DNA of 64,000 bases from an uncultured Bryobacterales bacterium (GTDB lineage Bacteria; Acidobacteriota; Terriglobia; Bryobacterales; UBA6623): NCBI GenBank assembly GCA_958295955.1, contig OY282420.1:1316435-1380434 (forward strand), given 5' to 3'. The position numbers and the translations under genes are program-made. Below the pieces are notes generated by a model that was given only the letters and a program-made list of their open reading frames with translations, searched no databases and was not told the DNA's origin. Below are positions 20,026-28,108 of this stretch, in pieces (the stretch's first letter is position 1; each line of letters opens with the position of its first letter).

Positions 20026-21851
20026 GCAATCCAGGCCGCGGCGTAGGCCAGGAACGCCATGTAAAGGAACTGAACCGCGGGCCATTTCCAGCCGCCGGTC
20101 TCCCGCCGCACGATGGCGACGGTTGACATGCACTGCAAGGCGAAAGCGAAAAACATCATCAAGGCGATCGAGGCGCCGAAGGAAAGCTCCGAACGCAGCA
20201 CGGCTTGCAACTCGACCGAGTCCTCGTCGGCCTCCATGCCGTAGATCGTGCCGAGAGTGCCGATAATCACTTCGCGGGCGGCCAGGGACGTAATCAGGCC
20301 GATGCCGATTTTCCAGTTGAAACCCAACGGCTCGATCACGGGTTCGATGGCCTTGCCGATCGAACCGGCGTAGCTGTCGGCAATCTCGGGCGGCTCGCCG
20401 TTCTCGCGGGGCAGGCCGGCGAGCACCCAGAGAACGATCGTCGTCGCCAGGATGACCGTACCGGCGCGGCGCAGAAAGATCTTTGAGCGGTCAATGAGGC
20501 GGTAGGCCAGCGAGCGCAGAGTCGGCAGCCGGTAGGGAGGCAACTCCAACATGAACGGCGTCGAGACGCTGCGCAAGATCGTGGACTTGAGCAGCCAGGC
20601 GGTCAGGACCGCGGCCGCAAACCCTACGGCGTACAAGCCGAGCAGCACGGCGGCGCGGGTTCCGAACAGGGGGCCCAGCAACGGCCGTTCGGGGACGAAC
20701 GCCGCGATCAGCAGCGCATACACGGGCAAGCGGGCCGAGCAGGTCATCAGCGGCGCGACGAGCAGCGTGGCCATGCGGTCGCGTTTGTTTTCAATGGTGC
20801 GCACGGCCATGATCGCCGGGACCGCGCAGGCGTAGGCCGAAAGAAGCGGGATGAAAGATTTGCCCTGCAAGCCGACCAGCCGCATCGAACGGTCGGCGAT
20901 CACGGCGGCCCGCGCCAGGTAGCCCGAATCCTCGAGAATGCCGATAAACAGGAACAAAATCAGGATCTGCGGCAGGAAAACGATTACCGACCCGACCCCG
21001 CCCCAAACGCCGTCGATCAAGAGCCCCTTGAATGCAGTCTCGGGCAACACGGCCCCCAGCCACGCGCCGCTCGTTGCGATGGCGGCGTCCACGCCGTCCA
21101 TCAAAGGCACGGCCAAGGTAAATATGCTTTGGAAGACGGCCAGGACGACGGCCAGGAAAATGAGCGGCCCGGCAAGCGGGTGCAGGAAGATGCGGTCGAG
21201 GCGGCGGCTCCATTGCGGCGGCCCCGGGGCGGCGTATCCGCAGCGCTGCGCGACTCCCCCCGCCCACTTGCGCACGGCCGGAACGTCTTGCAGTACCGGA
21301 AGCTGCACGGGTTTCGGCGGAACGACCGCGCCTTCGATGAACTTGCGCACTTCGTCCATGCCGCCGCCCCGGCGCGCGCTCACCGTTGCGGTCGGCGCGC
21401 CGATTTCGGCGGCGACGGCTGCGGCGGAGACGGCGCCGCCGCGGCTCGCGAGCTCGTCGGCCATGTTCAGCACAACGAGCGTGGGGATGCCGAGCTCGAG
21501 AACGCCGGGCGCATGGCTGAGATGGCGCGCGAGATTGGTCGAGTCCAGCATCAGAATCGCCGCCGCGGGCTTGGCGACGGTGGCGTTCCTGCCGCTAAGC
21601 ACTTCGACCGCAATTCTTTCGTCCTCGGATTGCGGGTCGAGACTGCACGCGCCGGGAAGATCGACCAGGTCGATTTCTTCGCCCGAGCACAGCTTCATGC
21701 CGCCGATCTTTTTCTCGACCGTGACTCCGGGGTAATTCGCCACTTTCTGGCGCAAACCCGTGAGTTGGTTGAAGAGCGTGGATTTGCCGACGTTCGGCGG
21801 GCCGCAGAGGGCCACGACGCGCCGGGAACTCGTTGTCGTTGCGGCAGCCAT
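20007..21851 (-). CDS. feoB: ferrous iron transporter B
   Basis: A 614-aa polytopic membrane GTPase for Fe(II) uptake. The N-terminal G domain shows G1 GPPNVGKST (residues 17-25), a G2 region at GVTVEKK, G3 DLPG and G4 LNMADE. The membrane part contains both Gate-type blocks, including FIPLLSAYACAVPAIMAVRTI and LMTCSARLPVYALL with the conserved Cys. It is at the short end for FeoB, with a compact linker after the G domain. feoA lies 24 nt upstream in the same direction. The 3' end overlaps the aminotransferase gene on the other strand. Confidence 0.95.
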   Translation of the reverse strand: MAAATTTSSRRVVALCGPPNVGKSTLFNQLTGLRQKVANYPGVTVEKKIGGMKLCSGEEIDLVDLPGACSLDPQSEDERIAVEVLSGRNATVAKPAAAILMLDSTNLARHLSHAPGVLELGIPTLVVLNMADELASRGGAVSAAAVAAEIGAPTATVSARRGGGMDEVRKFIEGAVVPPKPVQLPVLQDVPAVRKWAGGVAQRCGYAAPGPPQWSRRLDRIFLHPLAGPLIFLAVVLAVFQSIFTLAVPLMDGVDAAIATSGAWLGAVLPETAFKGLLIDGVWGGVGSVIVFLPQILILFLFIGILEDSGYLARAAVIADRSMRLVGLQGKSFIPLLSAYACAVPAIMAVRTIENKRDRMATLLVAPLMTCSARLPVYALLIAAFVPERPLLGPLFGTRAAVLLGLYAVGFAAAVLTAWLLKSTILRSVSTPFMLELPPYRLPTLRSLAYRLIDRSKIFLRRAGTVILATTIVLWVLAGLPRENGEPPEIADSYAGSIGKAIEPVIEPLGFNWKIGIGLITSLAAREVIIGTLGTIYGMEADEDSVELQAVLRSELSFGASIALMMFFAFALQCMSTVAIVRRETGGWKWPAVQFLYMAFLAYAAAWIAYQWFD

Positions 21852-21875
21852 GCAGTCGATAAAAAGCCGCGGTCT

Positions 21876-22133
21876 CTAGCCCGCGGGCGGGGATTCGATC
21901 CGAATCGCGATATGCCGGGCGGTCTCCCGGCGCAGGGCGACTTCCGACCCGTCGATGCGGTAGATCACGGGGTCGCCGAGGGGCGACCGGCCCGCGCAGC
22001 CCACGGTCGTATCGGGGATGAAGCCGAGAATCATCAAGCGATGGGCGTCGGTCTCAGCGAGATGAAGAGCCTCGATTACGGCAAGGGCGCCCGGTTGCAG
22101 ATCGGCAAGGCTCATGACGCGCGCCGCGTTCAC
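21876..22133 (-). CDS. feoA: ferrous iron transport protein A
   Basis: An 85-aa SH3-like FeoA protein (MSLADLQPGALAVIEAL, then LMILGFIPDTTV, GDPVIYRIDGSEVALRRETARHI). FeoA is a small cytosolic partner needed for FeoB activity. The start is GTG at 22133; an ATG at 22115 would give the more usual MSLADL N-terminus. Its upstream neighbour, a small membrane protein, ends only 6 nt away, so the three probably form one operon. Confidence 0.9.
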   Translation of the reverse strand: MNAARVMSLADLQPGALAVIEALHLAETDAHRLMILGFIPDTTVGCAGRSPLGDPVIYRIDGSEVALRRETARHIAIRIESPPAG

Positions 22134-22139
22134 GAATTC

Positions 22140-22346
22140 TCAGGCTTCAGCCGGCAGCCGGCGCGCTCCGCCCGGCGCATTGCCGCCCGCGCCGCGGCCC
22201 CATCGGCATTCCTCGAACAAGCCTTCGAGCCGCGCTATTCTCTCGCGCAATTCGCCAATTGCTTTCTCGGTCGCCTGCTGCCCGCGCCATTGCTGAACGG
22301 CCAACCCTATCGCCGCAACAATGATCGCGATGGCGCCCGTCGTCAT
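22140..22346 (-). CDS. small membrane-anchored coiled-coil protein upstream of feoAB
   Basis: A 68-aa predicted protein. Residues 3-18 are one hydrophobic helix (TGAIAIIVAAIGLAVQ). Residues 25-45 form a charged heptad-like helix (TEKAIGELRERIARLEGLFEE). The tail is Gly/Ala-rich. A good Shine-Dalgarno (AGGGGA) lies 6 nt before the ATG. I do not recognise the family. Position and spacing suggest a third component of the Feo operon, comparable in size to but not recognisably related to FeoC. It could also be an unrelated short gene. Confidence 0.55.
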   Translation of the reverse strand: MTTGAIAIIVAAIGLAVQQWRGQQATEKAIGELRERIARLEGLFEECRWGRGAGGNAPGGARRLPAEA

Positions 22347-22451
22347 GCCGTTCCCCTTTTCACGCCCGCCTGCCGCCGGCCGACATTCTTCAGTATCTCA
22401 CAGAGAAGATCGAGCGGCGGGCGCAGCAGGGGCGCAAGCCGTTCCGGGCTG

Positions 22452-23261
22452 CTAACCGATGTCCATGCGGCAAACGACCCCGACATCGTCGCAGTACCAC
22501 AGGACGCGGCCGCGGATGGTCATGCCGTGCGGCAGCGGGTCGTTGTCGGCAAGCCGGATGCTTTCCAGCACCTCCCCGGTCTCCACGTCATGCTTGAAAA
22601 AAGCGTTGAGATTGGAATCCGTACACCAAAGATGCCGCCCTTCCCAACCGATGCCGTGCGGGCGGTTTCCGGCCGTGGGGAATTTGTGCTCGACCTGCCA
22701 GGTTTGCGGGTCGATGCGATAGATGGTTCGCGACGGCGGGACGGCAACCCACAGCTTGCCGTCCCGCCATTCGAGGCCGTGGGCGCCCGTCCCGGGGCGG
22801 GGAGCGGAGTCGATCTTCGCCGCGCCGCCGCTGCGCGCCGGGGCGGGCGGGGCCAACGGGCTGCGGCGGCCGGGCGGGTCCGTCGGCATGCGATAAATGA
22901 CGCCTGCCCCGGGGGTGAAGCGCTTGGCGATCGTCTCTCCGCTTTGCGCATCCGCGCGGATCAACTCGCGGCTGTAAGTCGAAGCCAGCCAGACCGCCTC
23001 GCCGTCGAAGGTAATGCCGCTCGAACGGTCCGCCGCGGTCGGCAGATCGCGCAGGACCTTGCCGTTCTCGTAAGCAACGAGATAAGCATGGTTATCGCCC
23101 TGATCGACGATCCAGAGACCTTCCTCCGCCGCCTGCAGCCCGTTAGGCTTCGGCCCCGGCGACTCGAAGACTTTTCGCACCGGACCAACACCGCGGGACT
23201 TCGCCGCGGCCGTCGCCGCGCCTGCCGCCGTCAACGAAAAAAGAAAGCGCCGCCGCAACAT
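22452..23261 (-). CDS. Tat-exported beta-propeller (SMP-30/NHL/YncE-like) protein
   Basis: A 269-aa protein beginning with a twin-arginine-type signal (MLRRRFLFSLTAAGAATAAA). The mature part has repeated propeller strands: GLQAAEEGLWIVDQGD, SGITFDGEAVWLAST, AHGLEWRDGKLWVAVPPSRTIYRIDP, PHGIGWEGRHLWCTDSN and HGMTIRGRVLWYCDD. Each begins with a Gly/His turn and ends with a LW strand. It may bind or hydrolyse a small lactone-like or sugar substrate, but no catalytic set is clear. The ATG at 23261 is preceded by GGGAGG 10 nt upstream, which favours it over the ATG at 23285. Confidence 0.7.
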   Translation of the reverse strand: MLRRRFLFSLTAAGAATAAAKSRGVGPVRKVFESPGPKPNGLQAAEEGLWIVDQGDNHAYLVAYENGKVLRDLPTAADRSSGITFDGEAVWLASTYSRELIRADAQSGETIAKRFTPGAGVIYRMPTDPPGRRSPLAPPAPARSGGAAKIDSAPRPGTGAHGLEWRDGKLWVAVPPSRTIYRIDPQTWQVEHKFPTAGNRPHGIGWEGRHLWCTDSNLNAFFKHDVETGEVLESIRLADNDPLPHGMTIRGRVLWYCDDVGVVCRMDIG

Positions 23262-23336
23262 CGCTAACCGGCCTCCCGCAGTCATCGTAACGCATAAGCG
23301 GTCGTTGTACGATAGAATTCAGTCTTCTTTGGCGCA

Positions 23337-24164
23337 ATGCAGAAGTTTCTCGAGTGGGCTGCGCCCGACAGCCGGGAGTTTCGTCTTGCGCGGCAACTCG
23401 ACCCGGCAAAGCTGCCCGGGCATATCGCAGTCATCATGGACGGCAACGGGCGCTGGGCGAAGCGCCGCGCGCTGCCGCGCGTTGCCGGACACCGCGCCGG
23501 AGTGCAATCCGTGCGCGAGATCATCGAGTCCTGCTGCCGTCTCGGCATCGAAGCGCTGACGCTGTACGCGTTTTCCGTAGAAAACTGGAAACGCCCGAAA
23601 TTTGAAATCGAAACGCTGTGGCGCCTGCTCAGCCACTACCTGCACGTGGAGTTGCCCGAGCTCAAGGCCAACAACGTGCGTTTCCAGACAATCGGGCGCA
23701 TCGAGGCTCTGCCGCAAAAGACGCGGGACGACATCGACTACGCCATCGTCGAGACGGCCGCAAACACCGGGTTGCGTCTCAATGTCGCCCTCAATTACAG
23801 CGGGCGGACCGAGATCGTCGATGCCGTCAACAGCCTCTTGCGCCGGTCGCGGCGGACCGGCGCGCCGCTCGAAATCGACGAGCAAATGTTCAGCGATCAA
23901 CTCTGCACCGCCGGACTGCCGAACCCTGACCTGCTGATCCGCACTTCCGGCGAGGTGCGCATCAGCAACTTCCTGCTCTGGCAAATCGCTTATTCGGAAA
24001 TCTGGGTCACCGAAAAGTATTGGCCCGACTTCCGGCCCGTCGATCTGCTGGAATCGCTGCTCGATTTTCAGAAGCGGGACCGGCGCTACGGCGGACTGAA
24101 CGGCCGGGAAACACCGCGCGCCGAGCTGGCCGCCGCCGGAACTCCGCCGTATTCCCACGAGTGA
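23337..24164 (+). CDS. uppS: isoprenyl (undecaprenyl) diphosphate synthase
   Basis: A 275-aa cis-prenyltransferase. HIAVIMDGNGRWAKRR contains the catalytic Asp and diphosphate-binding Arg, YAFSVENWKRP is the second conserved block, and LIRTSGEVRISNFLLWQIAYSE with WPDF forms the C-terminal block. It condenses isopentenyl diphosphate units to make the C55 carrier for peptidoglycan and surface glycans. It sits 10 nt upstream of cdsA, the usual bacterial uppS-cdsA order. A possible TAGAAT box is at 23313-23318. Confidence 0.96.
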   Translation: MQKFLEWAAPDSREFRLARQLDPAKLPGHIAVIMDGNGRWAKRRALPRVAGHRAGVQSVREIIESCCRLGIEALTLYAFSVENWKRPKFEIETLWRLLSHYLHVELPELKANNVRFQTIGRIEALPQKTRDDIDYAIVETAANTGLRLNVALNYSGRTEIVDAVNSLLRRSRRTGAPLEIDEQMFSDQLCTAGLPNPDLLIRTSGEVRISNFLLWQIAYSEIWVTEKYWPDFRPVDLLESLLDFQKRDRRYGGLNGRETPRAELAAAGTPPYSHE

Positions 24165-24174
24165 GCGCATCCGC

Positions 24175-24948
24175 ATGAAACGGGTCCTCACGGCCCTGGC
24201 GCTCGCCGCCTGCGTCCTGGGTCTGGTTTTTTGGGCCCCGCCCGTCGTTTTCGGCGCAGCGGTTGCGGCCTTGGCCGCCGCCGGACTTCGCGAGTTCTAC
24301 GCCCTCGCCGAGCGCTACGGCATCCGCGCGCTCGCGGCGCCGGGCTATGCGGCGGGCGTGCTGACGGCGCTCTTGCCGCAATTGGACCTAAGCCTGCTGC
24401 TTACGGTTTTCACCCTGGCTCTGCTGGCCGCGGGTTTCCGCGGGCGCGGCGGCCTGGCAAAATCGCTGCCCGCGGCGGCGGTTACTCTGACCGGCGTCGT
24501 TTACGTTGCGGCGCCGCTGCTCTGGGGGCGGCTCGTGCATCGCATCGACCCCTACTGGCTGCTGTTCGTTCTGGTCGTCAACGCCGCCGGCGACATAGCG
24601 GCGCTCTATACGGGCAAGGCGCTCGGAAAACGCCCGCTGGCGCCGCGCCTCAGCCCGCACAAAACATGGGAAGGAGCGATCGGCTCGGTCGTCTTCTCGA
24701 CGCTCGCCGGGGTCGTGTACGCCAACGTTTTCCTGGCGAGCTACCTGAGTCCGGCGGAAGCGGCCGCGCCGGCCTTGGCGCTGAACATCGCCGGACAATT
24801 GGGCGATCTTGCCGAGTCGGCGCTGAAACGCGGGGCCGGCGTGAAAGACAGCGGCAAGCTGCTGCCGGGACACGGCGGCATACTCGACCGGCTCGACGCC
24901 TTTCTGTTTTCCGCGCCCGTGCTGTATGCATATCTGCGCTATCTCTAA
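24175..24948 (+). CDS. cdsA: phosphatidate cytidylyltransferase
   Basis: A 257-aa integral membrane enzyme with about seven hydrophobic helices. The CDP-diglyceride synthase signature is at the C-terminus (LKRGAGVKDSGKLLPGHGG and then ILDRLDAFLF), containing the acidic metal-binding residues, and HKTWEGAIGS is a second conserved loop. It makes CDP-diacylglycerol from phosphatidic acid and CTP for phospholipid synthesis. It is co-oriented with uppS and probably co-transcribed. Confidence 0.95.
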   Translation: MKRVLTALALAACVLGLVFWAPPVVFGAAVAALAAAGLREFYALAERYGIRALAAPGYAAGVLTALLPQLDLSLLLTVFTLALLAAGFRGRGGLAKSLPAAAVTLTGVVYVAAPLLWGRLVHRIDPYWLLFVLVVNAAGDIAALYTGKALGKRPLAPRLSPHKTWEGAIGSVVFSTLAGVVYANVFLASYLSPAEAAAPALALNIAGQLGDLAESALKRGAGVKDSGKLLPGHGGILDRLDAFLFSAPVLYAYLRYL

Positions 24949-25051
24949 CCGGCGGGCCGCCGCTTTCGGTGCGGCGCCCGCCCGCGGGGATTGCCGAGGT
25001 TGCTCTCGACCAGGCTCATCCTGCATTCAAAAAGAACGGTCAAAACCTTGC

Positions 25052-25057
25052 TATACT
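25052..25057 (+). promoter_or_regulatory. -10-like box for the cbiM gene
   Basis: TATACT preceded by GC ends 10 nt before the GTG start at 25068. It suggests that the metal-uptake genes have their own promoter rather than reading through from cdsA. Confidence 0.45.
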
Positions 25058-25067
25058 CCGCAATTCC

Positions 25068-25655
25068 GTGCATGTAGCGGACGGCATCTTTCCGGTCGGC
25101 GCCTGCGTCGCGGCTCACGTCGCAGCGTACGGCGGCCTCTATGTATCCGGCCGCAATCTGCGGGCCGAAGACACTTCCAGGATGGGCTTGCTGGCCGCGG
25201 CGTCGTTCGTGGTCTCGACGATTCAATTTCCGTTGGCGGGCGCTTCGATGCATCTGGGGCTGTACGGTCTTCTCGGCGTTCTGTTGGGCCGCCGCGCTTT
25301 CCCGGTCTTGTTCGCCGGCCTGCTGTTCCAATCGCTGCTCTTCCAGCACGGCGGGCTTTTATCGCTGGGCCTGAACGCTCTGAATATGGGCTGCGGCGCG
25401 CTTGCGGGCTGGGCCATCTGGCTTATCGGCGCGCTCCCGGAGACGCCCCGCGCCGCCGCCGCCGGTTTCGCCGGCGCCCTGCTGCCGGCTTTCCTGCTCG
25501 CGGCGGAGTTCGAGCTCGCGGCATACGGACGCGGGTTCTACGTCATCGCCTCGGCCTATGCGGCGGTCGCTCTCGTCGAAGCGGCGGTAACGGTTGCTAT
25601 CATTACATTTCTACGCAAAACGAAGCCGGAAATTCTACAGCCGGCGGCGGCGTAG
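25068..25655 (+). CDS. cbiM: CbiM/NikM-like substrate-binding subunit of a Co/Ni ECF transporter
   Basis: A 195-aa polytopic protein. From the GTG at 25068 it reads MHVADGIFPVG, the invariant CbiM/NikM N-terminus whose amino group and His2 bind the metal, which fixes the start. PLAGASMHLGLYG and FQHGGLLSLGLNALNMG are further family blocks with the second metal-site His. It is a little shorter than usual (210-250 aa). Downstream come a CbiL-like protein and CbiQ. Whether it carries Ni or Co cannot be decided from sequence; LarC in the window favours nickel. Confidence 0.88.
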   Translation: MHVADGIFPVGACVAAHVAAYGGLYVSGRNLRAEDTSRMGLLAAASFVVSTIQFPLAGASMHLGLYGLLGVLLGRRAFPVLFAGLLFQSLLFQHGGLLSLGLNALNMGCGALAGWAIWLIGALPETPRAAAAGFAGALLPAFLLAAEFELAAYGRGFYVIASAYAAVALVEAAVTVAIITFLRKTKPEILQPAAA

Positions 25656-25705
25656 CAGATTCCTCGCGACCGGCGAAGCAGTCTCGGATGGTTTTTGGAA
25701 ACGAC

Positions 25706-26194
25706 ATGAAACGAGCGTTTACAGCGCTTTGTAACGCATCTTCAAAGCTCTTTTACTGTGCGCTTTCAGGGCTGCTCTTCCCGGCCGCCGCGCCGGCGCA
25801 CAGTCTCGGCATCGGCGTGGAAATCGCCGAGCAGACAGTCATCGTGCGCTGCCGCTACGCCGACGGCGCCTTCCCCGACGCCGACGCGTGGGTTTATTCC
25901 CCCGACGAACCGGACCGCCCGTTTCAAAGCGGCAGAACCGACCGCGGCGGCGTGTTCAGCTTCGTGCCCAACGCAAACGGCACGTGGCGCGTGATCGTGG
26001 ACGACGGCATGGGCCACCACAAGGAGATCGAGGTGACGGTGGACGGCAGCGCGCCCATTGCTCCCGAACCGTTTTCTCCGCCGCTGCTGCGTCTTGCCGC
26101 CGCCGCGGTGGGCCTGGCCGCTCTCGGATTCTATCTCGGACGTATCTCGCAAAGACAAACCGGCCGCGGAAGGTCGCCCGTTGAAGGGACTTGA
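25706..26194 (+). CDS. CbiL/NikL-like periplasmic accessory protein
   Basis: About 162 aa. A signal peptide ends AAPAHS; the mature N-terminus starts HSLGIGVEIAEQTVIVRC. Next comes a carboxypeptidase-regulatory-like Ig domain (DADAWVYSPDE, TDRGGVFSFVPNANGTWRVIVDDGMGHHKEI), with a C-terminal membrane helix (LAAAAVGLAALGFYLG). This matches the CbiL/NikL accessory component of bacterial Co/Ni ECF transporters, which I recall from cbiKLMQO and nikKLMQO clusters. An ATG at 25688 is also possible; 25706 has GGAAA upstream. It overlaps the next gene by 14 nt. Confidence 0.7.
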   Translation: MKRAFTALCNASSKLFYCALSGLLFPAAAPAHSLGIGVEIAEQTVIVRCRYADGAFPDADAWVYSPDEPDRPFQSGRTDRGGVFSFVPNANGTWRVIVDDGMGHHKEIEVTVDGSAPIAPEPFSPPLLRLAAAAVGLAALGFYLGRISQRQTGRGRSPVEGT

Positions 26195-26891
26195 GAGCGC
26201 GGTCGAGGCCCCCGATTCTCCTCTGGCGCCTTTCGACCCCAGAGCGAAGGTCAGCGCAGCCCTGCTCACCATCCTGACCGTCTCCTCGTTTCCTGCCGAA
26301 CCGACGCCGCGGTTTTTCGCGGCGGGCGTCTATGTTCTGTTGCTGGCTCTGGTTGCCGCCGTCGGCTTGCGCTATCTGCTCAAGCGCTGCCTGGCGGCCA
26401 CGCCCTTCATCGCCATGGCGGCGCTTCTGCCTGTGCTCTCCGGGCTGCCCAATGGCGACGTGCTGGCGTGTGCGGTCGGGATCAAAGCCTATGCCGCCAT
26501 CCTGCTGCTTTCGGCTCTGGCCGCGACGACGCCCGTCGACCACACGCTGCGCGCCGTCGGCGCGCTCGGCGCGCCGCGGTCTCTCGTGCTGACAACCACC
26601 CTGATGTACCGCTATCTGTTCGTCCTGCTCGACGAATGGCGGCGGATTTCCCGAGCCCGCGAATGCCGCACGGGAGGCAACCCCGCCAAATGGCGCTTTC
26701 GCCTGTGGGCGAACCAGCTTGCGACGGTCTTCGTCCGCGGCTGGGAGCGCGCCGAGCGCGTCACGGCCGCGATGATCCTGCGGGGGTTCAACGGCAGCTT
26801 CCCGACCCTGCGCCGCCGCCGGTTTTCCCTGTCGGATTGGGCGCTGGCCGCCGGCGTTCCGCTCGGCGCAGTCATTCTAAGGGTAAGTTAG
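26181..26891 (+). CDS. cbiQ: CbiQ/NikQ-like transmembrane (T) component of a Co/Ni ECF transporter
   Basis: A 236-aa polytopic protein with an N-terminal LAPFDPRAKVSAAL segment typical of CbiQ. The cytoplasmic coupling region contains RARECR and GWERAERVTAAMILRGFNG, matching the Ala-Arg-Gly helix that docks on the ATPase. The start is TTG at 26181, 7 nt after GGAAGG and overlapping the preceding stop; an ATG further upstream would duplicate the preceding gene in another frame. No CbiO ATPase gene follows: the next gene is convergent and overlaps by 15 nt. Confidence 0.88.
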   Translation: MKGLESAVEAPDSPLAPFDPRAKVSAALLTILTVSSFPAEPTPRFFAAGVYVLLLALVAAVGLRYLLKRCLAATPFIAMAALLPVLSGLPNGDVLACAVGIKAYAAILLLSALAATTPVDHTLRAVGALGAPRSLVLTTTLMYRYLFVLLDEWRRISRARECRTGGNPAKWRFRLWANQLATVFVRGWERAERVTAAMILRGFNGSFPTLRRRRFSLSDWALAAGVPLGAVILRVS

Positions 26892-27701
26892 ATTCAGCCG
26901 CCGCGCCCAGATATTCCGATAGCGAACGGGGTTGCCGTGCGCCTGCAGCAGCAGCGGCAACTGCGCATCGTGCGGATCGTATTTCGTCGCCTTCTTGTGC
27001 CTCATCGGCCCCATCATTTCCTTACGGTTGTGCAATAACACCCCGTTGTGGAACACGGTCACGAATGCCGGTTTGACCACTTTCCCGCCCGCGAACCGCG
27101 GCGCTTCGAAAACGATGTCGTAGGTCTGCCACTCGCCGGGCTTGCGGGAAGCGTTGACCAGCGGAGGGTACTGGCCGTATATCGATCCCGCCTGCCCATC
27201 GGCGTAGGAGACATTGTCGTAGGAATCGAGCACCTGAATCTCATAAAGCCCCATGAGCAGCACGCCCGAGTTGCCCCGCCCCTGGCTGGAGCGCTCGACT
27301 TTCGCCGGAGTCGCCCACTCGATGTGCAGTTGGACGTCGCCGAACTTCTCCTTGGTGAAGTGGCTGCCGGTACCGGGCGCGACCTCCATGTAGCCGTTCT
27401 CGACTTTCCAGGCCGGCGGGAGCGTCACTCCGCCGCGCTTGCGCTGCACCCAATGGGAGAGATCCGTTCCGTCGAACAGCACGACGGCATCGGACGGAGC
27501 TTTGCCCGGCCGTTCGGGCGCGCTCGCGGTTCCGGGAGCGACGACCGGCGGCCGCGGCCGGGAGTCGTCATGCACCCGCCACTTGCCGCCGGGCAAGAAT
27601 TCGGTGTCGGCGTATCCGGTCGGGTATGTTTTCGGAGCGTCTGCCGCAAAGAGCGCCAACAGGGCGGCCGCCAGGCCCGCGGTCAACAATCGAAAGCTCA
27701 T
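26877..27701 (-). CDS. secreted DUF1080 (3-keto-disaccharide hydrolase-like) protein
   Basis: A 274-aa protein. A signal peptide (about residues 1-20) precedes a concanavalin-like DUF1080 fold: AVVLFDGTDLSHWV, WKVENGYMEVAPGTG, KFGDVQLHIEWATP, GNSGVLLMGLYEIQVLDSY, GEWQTYDIVFEAPRF and FHNGVLLHN. Family members are glycan-active proteins common in Planctomycetes, Verrucomicrobia and Acidobacteria, and some hydrolyse 3-keto-glycosides. A clear Shine-Dalgarno (AAGGAG, 6 nt) precedes the ATG at 27701, and a TATACT is 19 nt further upstream, so this gene has a normal leader unlike several others here. Confidence 0.88.
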   Translation of the reverse strand: MSFRLLTAGLAAALLALFAADAPKTYPTGYADTEFLPGGKWRVHDDSRPRPPVVAPGTASAPERPGKAPSDAVVLFDGTDLSHWVQRKRGGVTLPPAWKVENGYMEVAPGTGSHFTKEKFGDVQLHIEWATPAKVERSSQGRGNSGVLLMGLYEIQVLDSYDNVSYADGQAGSIYGQYPPLVNASRKPGEWQTYDIVFEAPRFAGGKVVKPAFVTVFHNGVLLHNRKEMMGPMRHKKATKYDPHDAQLPLLLQAHGNPVRYRNIWARRLNLTYP

Positions 27702-27838
27702 CTTCAACTCCTTTGCGTCTAGTATAAGGCGCAGGCGCGGCGAATGCGGGGTTTTCCGCGAATGCCTCGAGCGTTCCCGGCCGCCGGCCCTCTGCCGGGA
27801 ATCTTCGCCCCGACCTGATAAACTGGCGTAACCGTCCG

Positions 27839-28108
27839 ATGCCGGCAGACCCCACCGACGACGAACTCGTAACGGTTTTTTCCTCGCGAAGCCATCTCGC
27901 AACCATCGAAGCCGAGGTGATTTATGCGCTGCTCGACTCCGCGGGAATCTCCGCTTGGCTGGTGCGCGAAAACGTCGTCCAACAGCCGGTCGGCAAGGTG
28001 TCGATCAAGGTCGTTTCCGAATGCGCGGCCGATGCTTTGCAACTGATCGAATCCGCTCCGGCGGCATCCGCAAGCGACGGCGGCCACCCGGAGCTTGAAA
28101 ACTCATGA
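27839..28108 (+). CDS. DUF2007-like small protein
   Basis: 89 aa. The core ELVTVFSSRSHLATIEAEVIY, then LLDSAGISAWL and VSIKVVSECAADALQLIES follow the DUF2007 alpha/beta pattern (a putative signal-transducing domain related to the ferredoxin-like fold). The stop overlaps the next start as ATGA (28105-28108), so translation of the phosphatase gene is probably coupled to it. A weak TAAACT box (27819-27824) lies upstream. Confidence 0.7.
   Translation: MPADPTDDELVTVFSSRSHLATIEAEVIYALLDSAGISAWLVRENVVQQPVGKVSIKVVSECAADALQLIESAPAASASDGGHPELENS

Noticed and set aside
24949-25067. Possible cobalamin or Ni/Co riboswitch before cbiM
   Set aside because: Only 119 nt, no recognisable conserved core, and a promoter box close to the start leaves no room for a leader RNA.
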